21,629 nucleotides of DNA from NCBI GenBank assembly GCA_036897485.1, contig JAYMTF010001726.1:1-21629 (forward strand). The letters are read 5' to 3'. The notes beneath the pieces were generated by a model, which saw only the letters and a program-made list of their open reading frames with translations, did not search any database and had not been told where the DNA came from. Of the stretch, positions 11,423-21,493 are shown one piece after another. A program made the position numbers and the translations under genes. Positions within the stretch are counted from its first letter, which is position 1; each line of letters opens with the position of its first letter. The DNA comes from Pelargonium nanum. Its lineage: Eukaryota; Streptophyta; Magnoliopsida; Geraniales; Geraniaceae.

Positions 11423-11835
11423 TATTTGTTTTCTGTATTTAGTTTTTTTTTTTTTTTTTTTTTTCCGAAAATGTAAAAGAAGAGAGAACTGCTCTCTACT
11501 GCTGGCCGCGTATTGTTGTTTGTGCCCTTTTTCACTTTCACTTTTTCTAAATAAATGAACGGTTTGAGGCTTTTTTATTACCTTTTGTAGAAAATCCACT
11601 TTGCTAAATTTTGACTTCAATCACCAAGTGGAATGGAATGAGATGCTAAAATAATTGGAAATTTGATAATATATGCTTTACGTGTAAACCATTGTATTGC
11701 TTTCTAAAAAACAATGAAATATAAAATTCAGTAATAATATTTAATATCACGGTAATCTGTTTCGAAGATCTCTTATGTTTATACGAATGACCAACTGTTA
11801 TATAATTCATTGAAATATTGACTGTAATAGTAGAA
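11423..11835. other. AT-rich spacer with a 22-base T tract
   Basis: The T run at 11443-11464 is the only distinct feature. I see no gene or clear element in the rest. Confidence 0.6.
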
Positions 11836-11839
11836 CAAG

Positions 11840-12082
11840 TAGATCAACTCGTGACGAAAGAATCGCCCTCGTGCGGCGTCCCAAACTCCCACATCCGGAG
11901 ATAAGGGTCAGCCTTTTCCATGAGCGTCAAGCGATAAAAAACGCATATGATGGAAAAAGAGGTTATACATGCATCATTAGCACACTGATCAACATTCGTT
12001 TCACAAGTATATGAGCATGCCACATCGCGAAGACCACCCTTAAGGTTCTAGGGGGAGACCTATATTCTTTCGGGACGTGACA
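11840..12082 (-). mobile_element. Possible LTR-retrotransposon remnant (Ty3/gypsy-like ends)
   Basis: Read on the minus strand the segment begins TGTCACGTCCCGAAAG at 12082-12067. This resembles the TGTCACG(A/C)CCCGAA start common to many plant Ty3/gypsy LTRs. It continues through a locally GC-richer stretch with TGGGAGTTTGGGACG at 11892-11878, also a familiar style in such LTRs. No second LTR, primer-binding site or coding sequence is seen, so it would be a solo or truncated LTR. The left boundary is a guess. This rests on remembered sequence style, not on a match. Confidence 0.35.
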
Positions 12083-12280
12083 TCTTGCTCTTTTCAAAAT
12101 CATTTGACACGCATCAGTACTTTCAAGTAAAACATGCATACTCAATAAATTTGAACTTGGTATTAATGGAATTCTATATCCTGCTTGTATTTACATAAGA
12201 AAAAAGAAGGTTGATGTTAGATCTATAGGAACTTCTACTCTATTAGGTCATATTAAAAAAATGTTTGCAACCAAGACATG

Positions 12281-12420
12281 TTGGGCCAAGTGGTTAATAC
12301 CACTTTGGATTTCCTCTGAGGTCTCAAGTTCGAGCCTCCTTGTCGACGGTATGGGGTGAGTTTTATGGGGTGAGGTTTAGGGTGACGCTCCCAAAGGGAG
12401 TGACAAACATAGTTACTTTG
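12281..12420 (+). mobile_element. tRNA-derived SINE candidate
   Basis: An A-box-like TGGGCCAAGTGGTTAATACC starts at 12282, and a B-box-like AAGTTCGAGCC lies at 12326-12336, 40 or so bases downstream. A GT-rich, repetitive tail (two copies of ATGGGGTGAG, at 12350-12359 and 12366-12375) follows. It does not fold into a tRNA. The boundaries are uncertain. The overall plan matches that of the candidate at 1866, though the two are not close copies. Confidence 0.5.
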
Positions 12421-12719
12421 CTATAAATGTCGAATGATAGTGATTGATGAACTTGCTTTTAACTTTCTACATGTTGAATGTTCTCGTTTGTTTCTCCAAA
12501 CTACATGTTTCATATTTAACCCCTCTCTTACGGGCGAAAAAAATTAATTGAAGAATGTATTCTCAAAAAACACAATAAGAATATGTTTAACAACAGACAA
12601 TTAAACACGTGACCAACAAATTGAATATTTGTGTTTGACTGCACGATTTGTTGATGAATATAAATGCAAATAAAAAATATTAATTTTTGTCACCTAACTA
12701 GTAATAAGGGAGAATACAT

Positions 12720-12985
12720 AGTACTATTGGAAAACAATAGTTTTGCGAGGGTTATCTGCGATGACATGTCATTGTCATTCGCAAAATTGTTTTTGCGAGA
12801 GATTTTATACAATTAGTCATGCACGCCTTTCCTTTACCCGCCAAAATTTAGCTAGGGTTATTGTGAGGGATAACAACTCGCAAAATCTAATTAACATTGT
12901 GAGCATATAATTATGAGAGAGAGAGAGAGTATCCCTTTCAAAACTTTAAAACTAATTTTGCGAGAGGTCATCCATAGCAAGAATC
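12720..12985. mobile_element. CACTA (En/Spm)-like subterminal repeat cluster
   Basis: The motif TTTTGCGAG occurs at 12741-12749, 12791-12799 and 12957-12965 on the plus strand. The minus-strand version lies at 12878-12886 (CTCGCAAAA), with a near copy at 12779-12786 (TTCGCAAA). Just left of the cluster, 12723-12736 reads ACTATTGGAAAACA, one base away from a CACTA-type terminus. Mixed-orientation short motifs beside such a terminus are how CACTA elements bind their own transposase. No partner terminus and no transposase reading frame is seen, so this is a degraded or non-autonomous end. A (GA)8 run lies at about 12914-12929. Confidence 0.5.
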
Positions 12986-13320
12986 TAAAATATGGTGAAA
13001 AACATATCGACCTCTTTTAAGTTCTATTTCTTCTTCTCTCGTGAAAATGTCGACTACGCTTTGTTGCCGCCGGCTATTCTTTGTTGATGATACCTCGTCA
13101 TTTAAGATACGTTTTTCGTTCTCCTATTTTCTTCATCCTCATTGGGCTAGTCCGAATCGACCATCTCTCTGCTAGGACTTTGAAGTTTCAATTTTCAATG
13201 TTGTTTTGACATATTGTGTTGGACATTGTTATGGGTTGAGTTTGATTTAAGTTTGTTTTTTATTGCAAAATAAAGGATCCTAAATTAAATTAATTAACAT
13301 GATTCCTATTATGACTTTTG
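12986..13320. other. Spacer with no recognisable feature
   Basis: I see no gene, repeat or element boundary here. Confidence 0.5.
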
Positions 13321-13322
13321 AG

Positions 13323-13735
13323 TTAATTATTTAATTTGAAGTTTAGACATGAAAAATGATTGATCTTATCATTTAAGATTTTTTTTATAGAAATATAAGG
13401 ATGCCATTTATCAAAAGTAGAGCGAACAGAGTTCAAAATATTATATATCCACTTATGAGTTTTTCCTTGCCTTCCTAATGAGGCTAATAATTGGGCATGG
13501 GCTATTTTACTTCTTTTTACAAACCAAATGTCGCCGTGAAGATGACTTTCAAAAATGACATGTATAATATCTGCTATAGCCGCCCTGCAATCTGCTCTAC
13601 TCAAGTCTGTATCAATACTAAGATGTTGGATGATCCTGAAAAGAGACATAGAATCAGTTAAGATACAAGCATTTTTTAAGTTATTTGGGAAGATAAAATT
13701 GCAAGCTGATAACACTGCTTTTGTCTCTTAATTGA
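13323..13735 (-). pseudogene. RNase H-like (RVT_3) domain fragment, C-terminal half
   Basis: The minus strand is open from about 13735 down to a stop near 13323. It reads SACNFIFPNNLKNACILTDS, then SLFRIIQHLSID, then a helix with ADCRAAIADIIHVIF, and WFVKRSKIAHAQLLASLG. This order (helix, strand ending in an acidic residue before S, helix, then F-V-x-R-x-x-x-x-A-H-x-L-A) is the second half of a plant LINE-type RNase H domain, with the late A-H pair kept. The N-terminal half with the first catalytic D is absent, so it is a truncated copy. It differs clearly from the fragment at 10718. Confidence 0.55.
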
Positions 13736-13754
13736 GAACACTGCTCCACTCATC

Positions 13755-13892
13755 TTATTCGTTCTCTTATATTGGATTGCAGGGATAAGATGCAAGTTCT
13801 TTAACGGTTTTCTTTTGCTATCGGTTGACCGAAGGGCTAATAGACTGACGAATTTTTTAGCTCGTTTGTGTTTAATACGCCATGTTGTTTTA
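13755..13892 (+). pseudogene. Short RNase H-like fragment, frameshifted
   Basis: One plus-strand frame gives HLIRSLILDCRDKM before a stop. A neighbouring frame gives SVDRRANRLTNFLARLCLIR, which resembles the R-x-x-N-x-x-A-H-x-L-A end of RVT_3 domains with the histidine replaced. Only 40 or so codons are recognisable and two frames are needed, so it is a dead scrap. It lies head to head with the minus-strand fragment that starts about 20 bases to its left. Confidence 0.38.
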
Positions 13893-14200
13893 GTACTTTA
13901 CTTATTCATCCGCCTGCTGGTGCTATTCCTATTTGTATTATGGATTGTATGAACCTCTTGCTTAGGAAGGACATTTTGATATCTCTTCCTTCTAAAGGTC
14001 TTTTAATATAGGGAAATGATAGATGTCCCAAATTTTGTACAAAATTTGATATACAAAGTGACGTGACTGTTTACATGACACATATATATTTTCATAATTT
14101 GTGGTTTAAAATTAAGTTTAAACGAATACAAATCCGACATATATGATACCACCACCCTCCCATGAATTTTTGGCGTGGATCGCCCGGTTTATAAAAGACT
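13893..14200. other. Spacer containing a 20-bp perfect palindrome
   Basis: 14029-14048 reads CAAATTTTGTACAAAATTTG, identical on both strands. Related TTTGTACAAAATTT and GGTACAAAATTC recur at 14284-14313, so this may be one end of a short inverted-repeat element. No gene is seen. Confidence 0.45.
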
Positions 14201-14506
14201 CACTGTATACCTGACAAGTTGTAATTTGACAAACTTATCAATAGAGTAATGAATATGTCATGTCTCTTTATTTGACACGTTAGTTTGTACAAAATTTCTT
14301 TGGTACAAAATTCGGAACGTACAACGTTATTACATGGTTTTGGTTTATAATTTTTTTTTTTTTTGGTTTGGTTTAGGCGACTAATTGAGATCCTATGGTT
14401 GAGGAAACTGCAAGATACAACGTCATTGATTTCTTCATACCTCATTAAGCAGCGAAACATAATCACCTGCTCCACACACCACACTCCCCAGATAATCCCA
14501 GCAATC

Positions 14507-14512
14507 CACGTG
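14507..14512 (+). promoter_or_regulatory. G-box (CACGTG) upstream of the hnRNP Q-like gene
   Basis: CCACGTGTCC at 14506-14515 contains the G-box core and a flanking sequence of the type bound by bZIP and bHLH factors in plants (ABRE-like). A second ACGT core lies in GCCACGTCC at 14553-14561. Both stand 190-240 bases before the ATG at 14745. The transcription start is not known, so they could be promoter or early 5' UTR. Confidence 0.45.
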
Positions 14513-14744
14513 TCCCATCCGATCTTTTAGAAACAGCATATAATCATAACATGCCACGTCCCACGAAAAACACTCTCGTAGATACTTTCACTCCGAGCAA
14601 AATACACTGTAAACGCCTGTCTATTATTCCCAAATCATATAGAGAAGCAGAGCCCCAAAGATTGAGCCAAAATTAGGGCTTTGGCTTTTCCTGAGAATTG
14701 TTATCAGAAAAAGGGATCTTTCGGGAGATTTAGGGATTTCGATA

Positions 14745-17700
14745 ATGCCTCCACGAGCGGCGAAGCGAGGAGCGGCGGCGCCGAGGCCCAAGCGGACGCC
14801 CAGGGCCGCCAGGAAGCCGCAGAACCACCAGCCGGAGGCGACGGAGGTCACCGATGAAGTCAAGCCGGTTATGGAGGAGGAGCCTCTTGTCGAGGAGAGC
14901 CCGGTGGTCGAGGAAGATGGGCTGTCTTCGGAGGTGAAATTGGTGCCTGATGTGTCTGTTCTGGAGACAAAAAGTATGTTTTTTTTCCCTTCCTCATTGC
15001 CTTGGTGTGTTGAATTTGGATTGGATCTGATATCTCTGGATAGGGTTGCTCAAGTTCTCTATAACGTGTTTTTGTTTTTATAATTAGCATATACATGGTA
15101 GTTGTTTATGATTCCCATGAATAATTGTTCGGCTTTTGACACTTTTGTATTCTTGTTATGAATTTGTGTTTATCATATGTGCTTGTATCCCATTTGTTTG
15201 TTTTGATCAAACTGTTATGGGTTCTCATGTAATGTTGAAGAATTTACCCGTCCTGCAAATTATTTGGCATTTGCTTAGGTGCCTAAAGTTGATCCCTTTG
15301 AGCTGTAAACTTGCAATGGTAGCATAGGATGACAAAACTAGTTATCCTACAATTTTTTTAACTGTAATAGTTCTGGGGTTTTAACAGTTATTACTATTAG
15401 ATCCAATTGCCATTGGGAAGGATGAGGGTTGTGTGGATTGTTTGAATTGATTTCTAGTTCTCCTTGAGGGCAATGGGGAAAATTTAGCCTTTCCTCGCTG
15501 CATGAATCATCTATTTTATCTATTGCAGAAGAAGATGGGGTGAAGGAATCGGTGGAAGAATATGAAAAAGATGAACAGTTAGAGTTGGAGGATAATGAAG
15601 TTGAGTATGAACATGAAGATTATGTTGGAGTGGATTATGATTCGAAGGAAATTGATCAGGAGGATGTTCAGGGGGTGGGAGATGAATTGGAGGAAGAACA
15701 CGATGAGGAGGATGAAGGTCAAGAGGATGAAGGTGATATGGTTGAGGAAGAAATTGAAGATCCTGAAGAACTCGAGGGAGAAGAAGACGATGAGCATGAT
15801 GGTGATGAGCATGAGCATGAACATGATCAAGCAGAGATGGTTGATGCAGATGAGGAAGATCATCATGAAGTTTTTAAGGAGAGACGCAAGCGCAAGGAGT
15901 TTGAAGTGTTTGTTGGGGGTTTGGACAAGGATGCAACCGAGGATGATTTGAGGAAGGCATTCAGTGAAGCTGGCGAGGTTACTGAAGTCAGGCTGATGAT
16001 GAACACTCAGACTAAGAAAAATAAGGGTTTTGCATTCTTGCGATTTGCTTCAGTGGAACAAGCAAAACGGGCTGTTACAACTCTAAAGAACCCAGTGGTA
16101 ATAGTTTAACTTGTCGTAATTGGATGGAAACTATTTTTTCTTTTCACATTTTAGTTTTATTTTTGGCTGACTTCAATTTCAGATTAATGGGAAACAATGT
16201 GGTGTTACACCAAGTCAAGACAGTGATACCCTTTTTCTGGGCAATATTTGCAAGACATGGAGAAAGGAAGATGTAAGTATAATGGGTTTGCTCCAGTGTC
16301 TCCATCAAGCATTAAGTTATCTTTTGGAGTGGTTATTGGGATTTAGCAATTACTTACCGTTTGGTAATTGACTGTGGTTCCAGTTGAAAGAGAAGCTGGA
16401 ACATTATGGAGTCAAGAATGTAGATGATTTGACATTGGTTGAAGATAGTAACAATGTGGGAATGAACCGTGGGTTTGCCTTTTTGGAGTTCTCGTCTCGC
16501 TCAGATGCCATGGATGCATTTAAGCGTCTCCAGAAGAGAGATATTGTGTTTGGAGTTGATAGGCCTGCAAAGGTTTCTTTTGCGGATTCCTTTATTGACC
16601 CGGGGGATGACATTATGGCACAGGTTATCTTTTGATGCACCTTTTTTGTACTAACTTAGGATTTTCACCCTTGACTGGTGTAGCTATTTTCTATCATCTT
16701 GTGGTCTATGAAATAGGGTGCTTAGCATGTATTGATGCTGTTGCTCTCTCTCTCTTCGGACTTCAAGTGTGAATACTGATTACCAGTAGTGAGAAATCAT
16801 AACTTCAATATTTGCACCTATGGTTAACCCTTACGGCCTTACTCTGTTATTCTGGTAAAGTATCGATATTCAAGAAAGTAGTCTAAAGCTGATGAAGTTT
16901 GTAGTTTTGGCCCTTTCATACATGGATGCTGATATGCAAATGTTTCCCTTTTCCTTTTTTAATATCAAATGATTTAATACTATTAGCTCATGAGGTCAGT
17001 CATTATTGTCTGGTCAGCTGATGCTTACTTATTTATTGCCCTTTTTTGCTGTGCTTGTACTGTACTTTTTTATGGGAGCTGTTCTATCAGGCTGACATGT
17101 TTTTGAATTCAGGTTAAAACTGTATTCATTGATGGCCTTCCTGCTTCGTGGGATGAGGATCGTGTTCGTGAACTTCTTAAGACGTATGGTGAAATTGAAA
17201 AGATTGAGCTTGCTCGCAATATGCCATCTGCTAAACGGAAAGATTTTGGTTTTGTCACATTTGACTCCCATGATGCAGCAGTGACATGTGCTAAAAGCAT
17301 TAATAATGCGGAGTTGGGTGAGGGGGACAACAAGGTTTGCCTTATTTCATTATTCCTTATGCTGTATTCTTGGTAAGGGTCTCATATTTTGTACAGCAAT
17401 GATTAGTGGCTTTGTGTTTTTTTTTTTGCAGGCTAAAGTCAGGGCCAGATTGTCAAGACCACTTCAGAGAGTTAAAGGAAAGCACGGTAATTATGTAGAT
17501 TACCGATCTGGACGAGGGGTTGGACGAGTTGTAAGGGGTTCCTGGGGTCGTCCTTCTCCACATAGCTTTCCTGTTCATGGGGTAAGAGGAATCGGGAGAC
17601 GTATCCCACCTCCCAGCATGAAAAGGCCTTTTGCGTTTAGAGAGAGACGACCTGTCATGTCCATGCCAGCAAGAGGCAGACCCTTGGCACCTCCTCTTCG

Positions 17701-18947
17701 GTCCTATGATAGAAGAGCTCCTGGTAACCATCCACTTATATTGTTATTAAGAATGCATTCACTGGTTGAATGAATCATTTTACAATCCCATACCTTTATT
17801 TGGCAGTACCTTCATACCCAAAAAGTAGCTTCAAGAGGGATTATGGTCGGCGCGATGACATTCCTCCTCCAAGGAACAGGCCTATTGCAGAATATGGTTC
17901 AAGGGTGCTTCCAGAGAGGCGGCAATCATACAGGGAAGAATATTCATCCCGTGCTTCTGCATATTCTGATATGCATAGGAATGCACCTAGAACTGCACCA
18001 AGGAGGGCTTATGTTGATGATGGCTATGGTCAAAGGTTTGAAAGGCCTCCTCCAAGTTACCGTGAAGTGCGATCTCGTGATTATGATTCTATGTCCGGAT
18101 CAAAACGTTCATATGCTGCTCTGGTTAGTGTTTCAGCCTTCCAATCTTTCTACTGGTATTATTTTTCAATTATGTTGCATAGTTTATCTTTTATGTTGGC
18201 TTTTACAAATATAAACTGTAAAGTGCATATGATATATCTGAATTCAATTGAAGGATGATGTCCCACCACGTTATTCTGATGTTGGCGTCCGTCAGTCAAG
18301 GGCTCGTTTGGACTATGAATATGGTAGAGGTCCCTCTCAATATGAAGATGCTTATGATGAAAGGTATGTGTTATTTTGCTTCGAAATGGATATGTTCCAG
18401 AGTCTTCCTTTTCAATTGTATTTCATATTCTGCTGGTATTCACCTTTTCCTCTTCTTCATTTTTCTTATTTTTGATAGGTTTGGGAGATCTAATATAGGT
18501 TATGGCAGCAGCAGAAGTTCAATCTCCAGTCATGATTCTCATGGTCTTAGTAGCAGCAGTCGTCAGGGTATGGGTTATGCAGGAGGTGTGTTTAAAGTTG
18601 TTAATCTGATATGTACATTGGTGTAGTGATGTTTTATTATTTATTTTGGACAGTATTCTGATTTTCGGTATCTTTTCAGGTTCTTTTAGGGGCAGTGATG
18701 TCAGTGGTATGTATTCATCAAGTTATGGAGGGGATTACATGTCCCATGGAAGTGATGTATGCTGCTAACCTTCTTTCAATTTAAGACTTGACTGCTAATA
18801 TCATATTGCTATCTCACATGTTGCCTTTTCACGTGCATGTTGCAGGTTGGTGGTAGCTCTTACTCATCTTTGTACCCCAGCCGTGATGTGGGTGGCAGCA
18901 GTTATATGGGTACTGGCGGTTCTGGTGGTTCTGGATCATACTATTGA
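14745..18947 (+). CDS. hnRNP Q-like RNA-binding protein with three RRMs, 11 exons, 784 aa
   Basis: Exons: 14745-14973, 15529-16097, 16183-16272, 16384-16623, 17113-17334, 17432-17723, 17807-18123, 18254-18363, 18479-18585, 18680-18756, 18846-18947. They total 2355 bases with closing phases and a single TGA. Residues 1-25 are basic (MPPRAAKRG), like a nuclear-localisation segment. Residues 81-195 or so are strongly acidic, with an H/E/D run (HEHEHD). RRM1 has RNP2 VFVGGL at 203-208 and RNP1 KGFAFLRF at 242-249. RRM2 has LFLGNI at 283-288 and RGFAFLEF at 325-332. RRM3 has VFIDGL at 380-385 and KDFGFVTF at 419-426. From 455 to the end the chain is rich in R, G, Y, S and P and looks disordered. 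Three RRMs in this spacing are the hnRNP Q/R (SYNCRIP) plan, nuclear and cytoplasmic pre-mRNA/mRNA binders; plant relatives include LIF2, a chromatin-linked factor, but this protein is longer with an extra acidic domain. The start is the first ATG, in a CG-rich coding context. Confidence 0.94.
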
Positions 18948-19500
18948 GGTAAACAGTTAATACTGTGAATTCCTTAAGTACACGAGGACCACACAGTCTG
19001 TACCTTGGTACTTGTTTGCTGGATGTTACAGTCGTGAGGGCATGGAATCTAATAGACGGTAATAGAGTACTTTGGTTGTGAGTGATTTGTATATTGAACA
19101 GATGCGACATGCCAGAGGCTTTCTCTAGATTTTGACTGCATGAAGCCTATTCATTATCAGTTTTGAAGAGCAAGCATACTGCCAAGCATAATAGCCTCTA
19201 TTTTGTATGGAACAGTTTTAAGCACAAAAGAAGGGTTGTGCTGGATCAAGGTGATACTGGATCTACATATAATTTATTGTCGGGTTTCAGTTTTATGCTA
19301 TAAGGAAATTTAGAGGTTATCTCCGCTTAGTAGAGATAGAAACATGGAGTTCTTGGTATGTCTTATGTATAAGTTGCATGTTTATTGTCTATGGAACTCC
19401 ACTTCAAGGAAAACTATGGAGGCATCTTCTGTGTGGATATGAGATACTGGGGTTTGTATGCATGTGGTTTAAGAATATTTGGATATATTTTTATATTGAA
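18948..19500 (+). other. 3' UTR of the hnRNP Q-like gene, probably with an intron
   Basis: One base after the stop codon a donor-like G|GTAAAC occurs at 18949. A plausible acceptor, ATTGAACAG, ends at 19101, giving a possible 153-base UTR intron. The remainder is non-coding and AT-rich. I cannot place the polyadenylation site; it may lie anywhere from about 19300 onward. Confidence 0.45.
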
Positions 19501-19504
19501 TTCA

Positions 19505-20223
19505 TTGGATAAGTTTTGTTTAGAGGGCATTATGGTCATGCCGAACCACATTCTTCTTGGTGCTGCAACCTCTGCAGAATATGGAAACGAGTTAACTAGA
19601 AATTAACCTAAGGCTTTGGTGCATAGTAAGTATCTTCGTCATTGCCAGAATACATTATTTTAACAAATGTTACTTGGAGTGTGGCTGCCTACTGGAATCA
19701 TAGAATGGAAGTCATGTTGATTACGTTTGTTAGTGGTGCATTTTGGCTTCTACTTGCAGTTCCATTTTGCAAGGGAAAGTCATCTGGCATTTGTTGTGTG
19801 CTTGGCTGACTTGCTTTTGTAACAAATAAGTTGTGTTTATGCACTATTTAAAGGTCCATATGAGTTGGGTGAACCTTAAGGAATATAGTTGACGAGAAAC
19901 TGGATTTGTCAGCACAGATGGCATCATATATTTTTGTCAGCTTCACTTTATGTATGTTGATTCTTTGGATAAGTTATTTTAGAAGGCATTATGGTCATGC
20001 CGAAACTTTGCAGAATGTGGTAGTGAGTTGGCCACAAATTAACTGAAGGTTCACAGAACAGTAAGCACAGCTCAGTGCCATGGTTTTATTTTTAAATTAC
20101 ATCACAAGGAATAATTTTGTACTGGATACAAGATTCTAGTTAGGAAGCTTAGATTGGAAATCATTTCGATTTTCCGTGGCTTGTGAAGCATTTAGGAACC
20201 TACTTGCACCCAAGGGAAGGTTT
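19505..20223. repeat. Diverged tandem duplication, unit about 460 bp
   Basis: Copy A starts at 19505 and copy B at 19965. TTGGATAAGTT opens both. A 20-base identical block lies at 19526-19545 and 19985-20004. Then come a shared TGCAGAAT(A/G)TGG, a GAGTT...AAATTAAC(C/T) block, ACTGGA, (T)TGGAA(G/A)TCAT, and a CTACTTGCA...AAGGGAA end near 19785 and 20223. Copy B lacks about 20 bases just after the identical block. The copies are non-coding and well diverged, so the event is old. Confidence 0.7.
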
Positions 20224-20229
20224 TACTGA

Positions 20230-20925
20230 GTTATAGGGAAAAAATGTTTTGGTCATTTAGGATTGTTGGTTGCCTTGAGTTTGATACGCCTCATGGAAAT
20301 GAGTGGGCAAACATCATGGATTAGTTACCTAAACACCACTGCATGATTGAATTATAGTATCCATGAGTGTGCGTTTTGTATTTTATTGCATAAAGTAGTT
20401 TCTTCATTTAAATGCTTCCTTCCTACCTTGGTAAAATTGTCATGGAATTAGTAGAGTGCCAAGGGTTCAAGTGTGAAATTGTGGTTTCTCTATGTCATTT
20501 TTGAAGGAAGCAATGTGTTTGAAATGCGAGCTAGTTAATATTGGGCAAACAATTGTATCATGCGTATTGAAATGTCATTTTGTAATGATAGTTATTTATT
20601 TGTGCTATATATTTTGCACTGAGCTCTCTCAAGAGGATGAGGATGGGATAATTCAACTGGCTTTGCATGGATTCATATGGCTGCACAATTTAGCTTTTCT
20701 TGCTTTGATTTATTCATGTCTATGGTGTTACTTCCTAGTAGTAGATTGGGATTTTGTTGGAAAACATGTGGTTTTTACATGAGGATCATAGAACATCAAT
20801 ACTCCTGTATTGAAAGGTGTGGTTTTAGAGACATGTACAGTGATGTAATAATAATATTTCAACATTTTTGCATCTTTTAGTTTTATCATGTGATCATTGT
20901 CATTTGATTAAAATGGTTTGCAGCC
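20230..20925. other. Non-coding stretch, no feature recognised
   Basis: Short open frames are present (for example near 20492-20782), but they show no family motif, no splice pattern and no codon bias. I see no gene here. Confidence 0.5.
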
Positions 20926-21015
20926 GTTTGACCGAGTTTGACCGGCATTGACTGGGGTTGACCGGGTTTGACTCACTTTGACCGCCCTTGACCGTGCTTG
21001 ACCGCTGTTGATTGC
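20926..21015 (+). repeat. Nine-unit 10-bp array built on TTGAC (W-box core)
   Basis: TTGAC recurs with an exact 10-base step at 20928, 20938, 20948, 20958, 20968, 20978, 20988 and 20998, with a decayed ninth unit (TTGATT) at 21008. Six of the eight intact units read TTGACC and two TTGACT, so all match the W-box core TTGAC(C/T) bound by plant WRKY factors. The three or four bases between cores vary, which keeps the period but not the spacer. The 10-base step places each core on nearly the same face of the helix. Whether it is a regulatory array or a transposon-borne minisatellite cannot be told here. Confidence 0.85.
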
Positions 21016-21280
21016 TGCCGGAATATCAGGTATTGTCTATTTGTTCACTTTTATTAACGAATAAGCAAATAATTAATTTATATTCAAATTATAGTATAGA
21101 TGCCCAATAATTACTTTAGCAAATTGCATATTGTCGTGTTTAGATTGCTTATATTACTATTATATTACTCAATTAATTAATCAGTAATCACTTTTATTTA
21201 TATTATCATAATTAGAAAAAATGATCAAGTTGGTATGCTTATTCGTTAGATATGTTATTCTTTTATTACAATTTAAAGTA

Positions 21281-21400
21281 TAATTTGGTAATATATTGGT
21301 TGAATTTGATTATATTTGGTTCAATCTGAGTTAATTTGGTTTACTTATATTCTATTTGGTTCAAATTGATTCTATTTGATTTAATTTGAATTATTCTATT
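21281..21400 (+). repeat. Degenerate 10/20-bp AT-rich tandem array
   Basis: TTGGT ends at 21300, 21320, 21340 and 21360, an exact 20-base step, and units of the form TnAATTTGAT-TnTATTTGGT fill the stretch. A 10-base half period with consensus near TTAATTTGGT is visible in most units. The last two units are decayed. It lies 265 bases after the TTGAC array. Confidence 0.6.
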
Positions 21401-21437
21401 TTTGTACTTATATAATTTTGTTGTAGTAAATTGAACA

Positions 21438-21473
21438 CGACAAATTCAAATATTTGACTATTTGAATTTGTCG
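21438..21473. repeat. Perfect 15-bp hairpin
   Basis: CGACAAATTCAAATA at 21438-21452 and its exact complement TATTTGAATTTGTCG at 21459-21473 enclose a 6-base loop, TTTGAC. Confidence 0.85.
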
Positions 21474-21493
21474 GGATGCTAATAATTTAGATA

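Noticed and set aside
11963..12145. 60-codon minus-strand open frame
   Set aside because: Lies over the possible LTR remnant, with no recognisable protein features.
12914..12929. CRISPR-like or regulatory repeat
   Set aside because: A simple (GA)n microsatellite; nothing in the window resembles a CRISPR array, which would not be expected in a plant.
14200..14484. 94-codon minus-strand open frame upstream of the hnRNP Q-like gene
   Set aside because: No family motif; the lysine run comes from the T tract at 14351-14364.
15595..15951. Met/Lys-rich open frame overlapping the acidic exon
   Set aside because: A shadow frame of the GA-rich acidic coding sequence; the same applies to the Ile/Leu-rich minus-strand frame at 15579-15866.
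20492..20880. Possible small genes
   Set aside because: Overlapping hydrophobic open frames in AT-rich DNA without domain, splice or codon-use support.
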